Assembly: GCA_023430945.1 (NCBI GenBank)
Contig: JAEYYE010000365.1
Span: 1 to 12,020, forward strand
Direction: 5' to 3'
DNA: 12,020 nt
From: Bacteroidota bacterium
GTDB taxonomy: Bacteria; Bacteroidota; Bacteroidia; Flavobacteriales_F; PHOS-HE28
The notes beneath the pieces are model-generated. The model ran no database searches and was not told where the DNA came from. It was given only the letters and a program-made list of their open reading frames with translations. Below, piece after piece: positions 6,478-12,020 of this stretch. Each line of letters opens with the position of its first letter. The first letter of the stretch is position 1. The position numbers and the translations under genes were made by a program.

Positions 6478-9400
6478 TGCGCTGCTTGATCGTTTGCGTG
6501 CTGTGGCCCGTGCTGCTCACGGCGCAGGATGATCCGCAGGCAGGGCGGCACGCGCGGATCGAAGCGCTTTATTCCGCGGAGAAATATGCGGAAGTGATCC
6601 GCGAGATCGATCTGCAGATCAAGGGATCCGAAAGCACACCATGGGCGGATTCACTTCACAAATACCTGTACAAGTACGGCCGTGCACATCGAAAAGTGAA
6701 GAATGCCGCAGCCGGGATCGAAGCTGCGGAACGGATCATGGACCTTGTGCGCGATCGGGGGAATGCCGCCCATGAACTCGAAGCACTCTTCGATCTGAGC
6801 TGGATGTATTACGATGTTGGCGAATTGCGCCAATGTGCGCGGGTGGATTCACTCGCGGTGATCGTGGCCGACCGCGACCCGAACATCCCGATCTCGCAAA
6901 AAGGCCGCGCACGGCAATATCTGGCGTTCGACTACGGCATCATCGGTGATCATCGCCGTTCGGCAGATCTCGCGCTGGAAGCACTGCAGGTGTATGGCCG
7001 TGCGGATTCCATCCCTCCGGTGCAATGGGCGGAATCGTACACTGTTGTTGGTGTGGCCTACTGGCATCTGGGACGTATCCGTGAAGCGGAGGAATATTAT
7101 TTGAAGGCGCTCCGGATCCTTGGTGATGGTTCGGATGGAACGATCCTCGCGCGCAAGGTCAGCACCAATGGAAATCTTGGAGTGCTCTGGCAGAACAGCG
7201 GCGATCTGCAACGCGCCCGCAATTATTACCAGGAAAGCCTGCGCTGCAGCGAGGCTTTGATCGCTGCCACGAAAGATCCTTTCGTGAAGGACGAAGCGAT
7301 CGTGCATCGGTCGCGCACGTATCTGAATCTCGCCACGATCTATACACAGTTGGGTGATGATGGCCGCGCACGCGAGCTTTTACAAATGGCCTGGAACGAT
7401 CGAAGCGCGGTACTTCAGCCCGATGATCCGCAATTGCTGGTGGTGAAGGATCGCATGGCCGATCTTGAGATGAATAACGGATCGCTGGAGAAGGCGCAGG
7501 AACTCGTGATCGCACATGCCGCGGCCTGTGAACGCTCGTTCGGGCGCCGCAGCGAAGAGTACATCCGTGCATGTTCCAAGCTCGGTGAGATCCATCATCG
7601 CCAGGGCGATCCACAGAAAGCGGATTCGTTGTTCAACCTCAGTATCAGCGCCGCACTTTCTGGTGCTGATGAAGCTACCAACGTGGTGCTTGCCCAGACG
7701 TATCAACGCCGCTCAGAGCTTTTTCTGAAGGAGAAGCGATACACCGAAGCGATCGTCGATCTGCAAAATGCACGAACGGTTATGGTGAACATCTACGACA
7801 GCACGCATTACAAAGTGGCCGGCGCCGATGTGTTGCTTGCCGAAGCTGCGTATTCGTCGGGTGATCATGCAACTGCTCATGACCATGCTCGATCGGCATT
7901 GAAGATCTTGCACGACCGCGTGGAACATCTGCGCTCGAGCAGCCAGCCCAAAGCCTTTCCCGACCCACACCTTCTGCCCGATGCGATCTACTGGAAGCTT
8001 CGTTCCGCACGATCGCTGAATGATCCCGGAAAGCTCGGCACGTGGAAGGACGATCTCGAACTGGCCATGGATGCACTCTCCCGCAACAAGGCCGCGATAC
8101 AGGATGATGCTTCGAAATTGCTCTTGATCGGCGCCCAGGAACAGTTGTTCGACCTCGCCCTGGATCTGGCCTATGATGCATATGAACGATCACGATCGGA
8201 GGTCGATGCCGAACGCTTCTTCCAGTGGTCGGAACGTGACCGATCCACCCTGTTGAAGGCAAGGCTCAACTCTTTCGCAGGCCTTGGTTTCAGTGGGGTT
8301 CCTGACAGCATCATCACACGTGAACAGGAGCTGATCGCATCGCTGCAAGTGGATGATCGGGATCGCGGATCGGCCACCGCACTGCATGAAAGGGAGAATG
8401 AATATGCGCAATTCCTGAGTGGCCTGGAGAAGCAATATCCAGCCTATTTTGAATTGCGCTACGGCGAGCCCGATGCGACGATGGATGAGGTACGCAAAGC
8501 CTTGTTGACCGAGGATCGGCAACTGCTCAGTTATGCGCTCACTTCAGAGTATCTGTACATGTTCATGATGGGTCTGGAAGAACAACGGATCCATCGTGTT
8601 CCTGCGGCCGGCCTGAACGAAGCGATCCAGAAGTTCAATGCTTCCATAGCACTGCGGGATGAAAGAGCTTATATCACAGCGGCCCGGGAAGTACATGATC
8701 TGGTGTTCGCTCCGATGGCCGATGAGTTGACCGCTGAGGAATTGCTCATCATACCCGACGGCCCGTTGCACACGATCAATTTCGAAACGCTTCTCATGGC
8801 GGATCCCGGGAAAGGTGGCCTGAAGGAACAACTTCTGCTCAACCGCCATACGATCGCGTACCTGCTTTCGGCATCCACGGCCTTGCGATTCGCCCAACTG
8901 TCCCGCGATCGCGCGAAGGGTGCACTGGCGGTGGCCCCCGGATTCGATGACGATCTGAAGCAACGATATGCTTCACATGTGAAGGACAGCACCCAGTTGG
9001 ATCACCAATTCCTTCGCAACGTCAGACAGCCGTTCGCGCTTCGCACCGCCGCTGGACTTGGAAATACGCTGCACGCGCTGGTGATGCTTCGCGATGAGGC
9101 CACCGAGAAGAACTTCCGATCGAAAGCCGAGGAATACGGCATCATCCATCTGGGAACACACGCAGAACTGAACAGGACCGCGCCGATGTATTCACGTCTG
9201 GTGCTGAGCAAGGACAGCGTTGGTGGACAGGCCGATTCGGATGGGTACCTTCATGCGTATGAGATCTATGAACTGGATCTGCGGGCACAGCTGGCGGTGC
9301 TCACTGCGTGTGAAACGGGTGTTGGCGAAGATGTGAACGGCGAAGGCGTCCGATCGCTCGGTCATGGTTTTGCTTTCGCAGGATGTCCCAGTCTGGTGAG

Positions 9401-9692
9401 CACGCTTTGGAAGGTGGATGAAAGAACATCGTCAGAGATCATTGAGCGATTCTACGATCACCTGGCATCAGGCATGCCGAAACACAAGGCATTGCGGCAG
9501 GCGAAGCTGGATCATTTGTCCGAAGCCGATACGGAATTGTCATTGCCGTATTACTGGGGGGGCATCGTTCTGATGGGTGATGTAGAGCCGATCGAACAGC
9601 GATCGATGTGGTCATATATGTTCGCTGGCGGGGTGATCGTCGTAATTCTCTTCTCGATCCGGTATTTCAGGCGCCGATCGGCGCGAAATTGA
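6477..9692 (+). CDS. Exported, membrane-anchored TPR-CHAT (caspase-like) protein
   Basis: This encodes 1071 residues from the ATG at 6477, which shares its A with the preceding TGA (TGATG). Residues 1-17 (MRCLIVCVLWPVLLTAQ) look like a signal peptide. Residues ~25-490 hold roughly eleven TPR-like hairpins, for example SYTVVGVAYWHLGRIREAEE, NGNLGVLWQNSGDLQRARNY and YLNLATIYTQLGDDGRAREL. A helical linker leads to the CHAT domain at ~740-1035. CHAT is a clan CD, caspase-like peptidase fold. Its expected catalytic pair is intact: His895 in HLGTHAE and Cys945 in LTACETG. IIPDGPLHTINFETLL and STLWKVDE are further typical motifs. A C-terminal helix (~1045-1064, WSYMFAGGVIVVILFSIRYF) followed by RRRSARN predicts a tail anchor with the TPR and CHAT domains in the periplasm. 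Operon position suggests that it acts on or with the membrane anti-sigma-like protein. A frame-open extension upstream to 6354 overlaps the previous gene and lacks the signal peptide, so it was rejected. Confidence 0.93.
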   Translation: MRCLIVCVLWPVLLTAQDDPQAGRHARIEALYSAEKYAEVIREIDLQIKGSESTPWADSLHKYLYKYGRAHRKVKNAAAGIEAAERIMDLVRDRGNAAHELEALFDLSWMYYDVGELRQCARVDSLAVIVADRDPNIPISQKGRARQYLAFDYGIIGDHRRSADLALEALQVYGRADSIPPVQWAESYTVVGVAYWHLGRIREAEEYYLKALRILGDGSDGTILARKVSTNGNLGVLWQNSGDLQRARNYYQESLRCSEALIAATKDPFVKDEAIVHRSRTYLNLATIYTQLGDDGRARELLQMAWNDRSAVLQPDDPQLLVVKDRMADLEMNNGSLEKAQELVIAHAAACERSFGRRSEEYIRACSKLGEIHHRQGDPQKADSLFNLSISAALSGADEATNVVLAQTYQRRSELFLKEKRYTEAIVDLQNARTVMVNIYDSTHYKVAGADVLLAEAAYSSGDHATAHDHARSALKILHDRVEHLRSSSQPKAFPDPHLLPDAIYWKLRSARSLNDPGKLGTWKDDLELAMDALSRNKAAIQDDASKLLLIGAQEQLFDLALDLAYDAYERSRSEVDAERFFQWSERDRSTLLKARLNSFAGLGFSGVPDSIITREQELIASLQVDDRDRGSATALHERENEYAQFLSGLEKQYPAYFELRYGEPDATMDEVRKALLTEDRQLLSYALTSEYLYMFMMGLEEQRIHRVPAAGLNEAIQKFNASIALRDERAYITAAREVHDLVFAPMADELTAEELLIIPDGPLHTINFETLLMADPGKGGLKEQLLLNRHTIAYLLSASTALRFAQLSRDRAKGALAVAPGFDDDLKQRYASHVKDSTQLDHQFLRNVRQPFALRTAAGLGNTLHALVMLRDEATEKNFRSKAEEYGIIHLGTHAELNRTAPMYSRLVLSKDSVGGQADSDGYLHAYEIYELDLRAQLAVLTACETGVGEDVNGEGVRSLGHGFAFAGCPSLVSTLWKVDERTSSEIIERFYDHLASGMPKHKALRQAKLDHLSEADTELSLPYYWGGIVLMGDVEPIEQRSMWSYMFAGGVIVVILFSIRYFRRRSARN

Positions 9693-9696
9693 ACGA

Positions 9697-9724
9697 AGCA
9701 GCCCCGCCGATCGGCGGGGCTGCT
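9697..9724. terminator. Bidirectional GC-rich hairpin terminator between convergent genes
   Basis: AGCAGCCCCGCC (9697-9708) pairs with GGCGGGGCTGCT (9713-9724) in a 12-bp stem around a GATC loop. It lies 5 bp after the CHAT stop codon and 22 bp before the stop of the leftward gene ending at 9746. T-rich sequence follows on the minus strand (TCGTTCAATTTC); on the plus strand the tail is poor. It probably ends transcription from both sides. Confidence 0.8.
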
Positions 9725-9745
9725 GCATAATGAGTTCTCTGATCC

Positions 9746-11593
9746 TTACGGCTGCACAACCAATCGCTCGGTATACACCTTCTCACCGGCGGTGATGTTC
9801 ACCAGGTACATGCCTGCAGCGATCTCACCTTCCAGATCGATCACTGTATTCATGAAACCTCCTTGCGTTGCGATCCGCTGGCTTGTCATCTTCTTTCCGC
9901 TGAGATCAAGGATATCCACAGAGACAGTTGAAACGTTCTCTTCGATCGAGCTGAGGCTGATGAAGAGCTGATCACCGTTGTTCGGGTTGGGCCACATGTT
10001 GAAGACGAGCTCTTCCTTCTCCGTCCCAAATAATGCTTCGCTTCCGGCCTGCATTCCCGGGGGAACTCCGATGTTGAGGGTGCATACTTCACCCCAGGGA
10101 CACCACTGCCCGCCCTTGAAGGCGCGCACATCCACATCATACTGCGATCCGTTCACGAGCGTCATTCCGGTCCAGAAAAGTTGCACGAAGTAGCTGGTGT
10201 TGGTGCGGATCACCTCGAAGCCTTCGCCGGGCTGGCGGAAACGGAACTGGTACTGGGTGGCACCGCTCACAGGCCGTGCATGCACGTAGGATCCCTGCTC
10301 GAAAAGCCTGTATTGGCCGCAGCTCAGGAACTGGTTGCCTGGAATGTCCATCAACTTGGTCATGGGGCAGGCGGCGGCCACCGGATCGATCATGAAGCGG
10401 CAGGCCGGACCCCATTCCATGTTCACCCCGTTCACCCTTCCGCGCACGCGCACGTTCATCAGGGTGCTGGCGGGGATGTGGTAGGTGGCGAGCCAGTTGT
10501 TGATCCGCAGGTGTGCCGCGCGAGCCTCGCCGGTGCCGTAGCCATGGCTGGTGTTGTGGGGGCGGAACCAGCGGAAGCTGTAAGTGCCGTTGGGGTCGAA
10601 GAACCAGAACTCGTAGCCGGAGTCAGCGTCCTGCTGGCTGTTGGATCCACCGGTGACCCATTCTGCGCTCACCGCGGGGTTGAGGCTGGCCACGATGAAG
10701 TCGTTGTTCACCCAATCGAGCTTGTCGCAACTGGTGAAGATCACCCGATCGGTGCCGATCGGAAGGCAGAAGGCCTGGTCGCCACTGATCGCGCTCACGC
10801 TGCCGGTGGAGAAGTTCGCGGTATTGTCGATGATGCGGTCGTTGGCGCTGGTGCGCAGGGTGTATCCGCCGGTGGTCATTCCATCGCCGGCACTATCCAG
10901 CACGCGCAGGCGGTAGCAGCCATCGGGAACGCAGCAGTTGTTGGTGATGGTGGCGTTGTTGGGCAGGCCGCTGCCGGAACAAACTGGAATGCCTACACCT
11001 TCGGGGATCAGTTCATAGCTGGTCTGGCTCCCGTTGGCATCGGTCTTCAGTTCCAGCACCATGCCGTTCTCAGGACATGGGAAGTTGTTGTCGCCGCAGC
11101 TCACAGTAAGATCGAAGGCTCCAGTCTCGGTACCTGATCCGGTCACGTAGATGAAGTAGTTGGTACCAGCGGTGGCTGTCCAGGTGGTGGAGGAGACCAG
11201 GCCCCCGCCACAAACGCCAGCACCGCCCGGACCGGTATCGTTGTCGTTCCCTTTGATGCATTGCAGGCTTCCACAGCTTCCGCTGAACACACCGATCTTG
11301 GTGTTGTAGCTGCTTCCGCAGAGGCTGGCGATCATGTCGCCGTTCCAGCCTTGCACAACATACCAAACGCCACCGGTGGTATTGAGCGAAGTGATGCAGT
11401 TACCAGGTGCGCCGGTGGTGTTGGAACCCACCGTGGTGCCGCTTAACACACTGTTGCAGGTGATCGGTAGGGCACCCGAACAAATATTGTTCGGCGGCAC
11501 CTGAGCCTGCAGATGCATGCCGAAAGCCGATATTGCCGCGATCGCCATGGATCCGCGGAGCATTCCTTTTAAGGAGGTCATCTTGAAATTCAT
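9746..11593 (-). CDS. Modular secreted protein with T9SS type A sorting domain
   Basis: This encodes 615 residues. A signal peptide ends near residue 30 (AIAAISAFGMHLQA|QVPP); Met5 or Met11 could also serve as start. Residues ~35-168 are a Cys-rich beta-sandwich common in Bacteroidota secreted proteins (NNICSGALPITC, GVWYVVQGW, IGVFSGSCGSLQC, NDNDTG). Residues ~175-260 are a module shared with the large gene at the left edge (CCVPDGCYRLRVLDSAGDG, RIIDN). Residues ~280-520 are beta-rich, ending in a WCPWGEVCTLNIG fibronectin-like unit. Residues ~530-615 are the T9SS sorting domain (FNMWPNPNNGDQLFISL, DILDLSGKK, AGMYLVNITAGEK). No catalytic motif was recognised, and a surface or extracellular role is inferred. 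It lies 18 bp after a paralogous gene with no clear ribosome binding site, so the two are probably one operon. Confidence 0.9.
   Translation of the reverse strand: MNFKMTSLKGMLRGSMAIAAISAFGMHLQAQVPPNNICSGALPITCNSVLSGTTVGSNTTGAPGNCITSLNTTGGVWYVVQGWNGDMIASLCGSSYNTKIGVFSGSCGSLQCIKGNDNDTGPGGAGVCGGGLVSSTTWTATAGTNYFIYVTGSGTETGAFDLTVSCGDNNFPCPENGMVLELKTDANGSQTSYELIPEGVGIPVCSGSGLPNNATITNNCCVPDGCYRLRVLDSAGDGMTTGGYTLRTSANDRIIDNTANFSTGSVSAISGDQAFCLPIGTDRVIFTSCDKLDWVNNDFIVASLNPAVSAEWVTGGSNSQQDADSGYEFWFFDPNGTYSFRWFRPHNTSHGYGTGEARAAHLRINNWLATYHIPASTLMNVRVRGRVNGVNMEWGPACRFMIDPVAAACPMTKLMDIPGNQFLSCGQYRLFEQGSYVHARPVSGATQYQFRFRQPGEGFEVIRTNTSYFVQLFWTGMTLVNGSQYDVDVRAFKGGQWCPWGEVCTLNIGVPPGMQAGSEALFGTEKEELVFNMWPNPNNGDQLFISLSSIEENVSTVSVDILDLSGKKMTSQRIATQGGFMNTVIDLEGEIAAGMYLVNITAGEKVYTERLVVQP
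10068..10154 (-). repeat. 87-bp perfect repeat, copy 1
   Basis: This stretch is identical base for base to 11934-12020. It encodes 29 residues (NGSQYDVDVRAF...WCPWGEVCTLNIG) just before the sorting domain of the 615-residue protein. Identity stops at 10067, where the sequence becomes the less conserved linker and sorting domain. Confidence 0.97.
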
Positions 11594-11611
11594 CTGGGCG
11601 ATTGGAAAGGA

Positions 11612-12020
11612 TCAACGTTGGATCGCCAGCCGGGAGGAATGGATGCGTTCACCGGCAAGGATCCTTACGGTGTAGATACCAGCGGCCATGGAGGGATCCA
11701 GGGCGATCACGGTGCGGGCCGATCCATCGACGAATTCGATCCGATCGGAAAGTACCGTGCGGCCCTGCAGATCGATGATCTCGATGCGCGCCACCAGGAC
11801 ATTGGCCGAATGGTCGTTCAATGAAATGAAGAGCCGATCGCCGTTGTTGGGATTTGGCCAGAGGTTGAATTCCACGGTTTCGTCCCCGGTGATCAGGTTC
11901 TGTTCAGCACCGGTCTGGGCTCCGGGAGGTGTGCCGATGTTGAGGGTGCATACTTCACCCCAGGGACACCACTGCCCGCCCTTGAAGGCGCGCACATCCA
12001 CATCATACTGCGATCCGTTC
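11612..12020 (-). CDS. C-terminal end of a paralogous T9SS protein (partial, runs off right edge)
   Basis: The last 136 codons are visible, with an open frame to the window edge; the beginning of the gene lies beyond it. The visible part starts inside the NGSQYDVDVRAF...WCPWGEVCTLNIG unit, identical at the DNA level to the neighbour downstream. It continues through a short linker to a T9SS type A sorting domain (FNLWPNPNNGDRLFISL, EIIDLQGRTV, AAGIYTVRILAGE, ending RLAIQR). The sorting domain is only roughly half identical to that of the 615-residue protein. A GTG at 12001 could be mistaken for a start, but it is internal to the conserved unit. The protein is presumably secreted by T9SS and cotranscribed with the next gene, 18 bp downstream. 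Confidence 0.88.
   Translation of the reverse strand, partial: NGSQYDVDVRAFKGGQWCPWGEVCTLNIGTPPGAQTGAEQNLITGDETVEFNLWPNPNNGDRLFISLNDHSANVLVARIEIIDLQGRTVLSDRIEFVDGSARTVIALDPSMAAGIYTVRILAGERIHSSRLAIQR
11934..12020 (-). repeat. 87-bp perfect repeat, copy 2 (reaches the window edge)
   Basis: This is identical to 10068-10154 over the whole visible length. Since the window ends at 12020 the repeat may be longer. It marks the two adjacent genes as recent tandem duplicates or as partners in gene conversion. Confidence 0.97.

Noticed and set aside
10181..11137. A 318-codon plus-strand open frame opposite the 615-residue T9SS protein
   Set aside because: The translation is rich in Val, Gly, Ala and His without domain structure. 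It is a shadow of a GC-rich coding strand whose minus-strand product has a signal peptide, known modules and a sorting domain.
11569..11590. A strong Shine-Dalgarno-like AAGGAGG followed by a TTG on the plus strand
   Set aside because: It falls within the first codons of the minus-strand gene, no substantial plus-strand open frame follows, and this phylum makes little use of such sites.

Overview
The window looks like a chromosomal piece of a Bacteroidota bacterium, most likely of the Flavobacteriales type. Four of the seven genes encode modular secreted proteins of the type IX secretion system (T9SS) style. Three complete T9SS C-terminal sorting domains or ends are visible (PNP motif, a 'DLxG' segment and a terminal 'GxYxxxI/L...' strand). 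Shine-Dalgarno sequences are weak or absent, as is usual in this phylum. GATC, and especially the palindrome CGATCG, is strikingly frequent in coding and non-coding DNA alike. No tRNA, rRNA, CRISPR array, transposase or phage gene was seen.

Layout, left to right. (1) Positions 1-3030, minus strand: the first 1010 codons of a very large secreted protein that runs off the left edge. It has a signal peptide, four ~130-residue beta-sandwich repeats, a Cys/Asp-rich stalk with a 3 x 117 bp tandem repeat, and the start of a module shared with a gene 10 kb away. (2) Positions 3198-4991, minus strand: a two-gene operon of a beta-helix protein followed 3 bp later by a small T9SS protein built from a duplicated ~63-residue repeat; a hairpin terminator follows at 3126-3150. 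(3) Positions 5171-9692, plus strand: a tightly overlapping three-gene operon encoding an ECF sigma factor, a one-pass membrane protein with an anti-sigma-like N-terminus and TPR C-terminus, and a 1071-residue TPR-CHAT protein with an intact His/Cys pair, a signal peptide and a C-terminal membrane anchor. (4) A GC-rich hairpin at 9697-9724 separates this from (5), positions 9746-12020, minus strand: two tandem paralogous T9SS proteins 18 bp apart, the upstream one cut by the right edge, sharing an 87-bp perfectly identical stretch.

The most interesting unit is the sigma / membrane TPR / TPR-CHAT operon. A caspase-like protease is encoded with a sigma factor and its probable membrane inhibitor. 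By predicted topology the protease domain and the inhibitor's TPR tail both lie in the periplasm, which suggests a protease-triggered sigma switch. It resembles in logic, though not in parts or compartment, the TPR-CHAT / Csx30 / sigma circuit of type III-E CRISPR systems. A bipartite element (GTTCACA, 15 nt, CGATRTGT) sits at exactly the same distance from the start codons of both leftward T9SS cargo transcription units, and a variant sits in front of the sigma operon. This raises the inference that the sigma operon and the flanking secreted-protein genes form one regulon.
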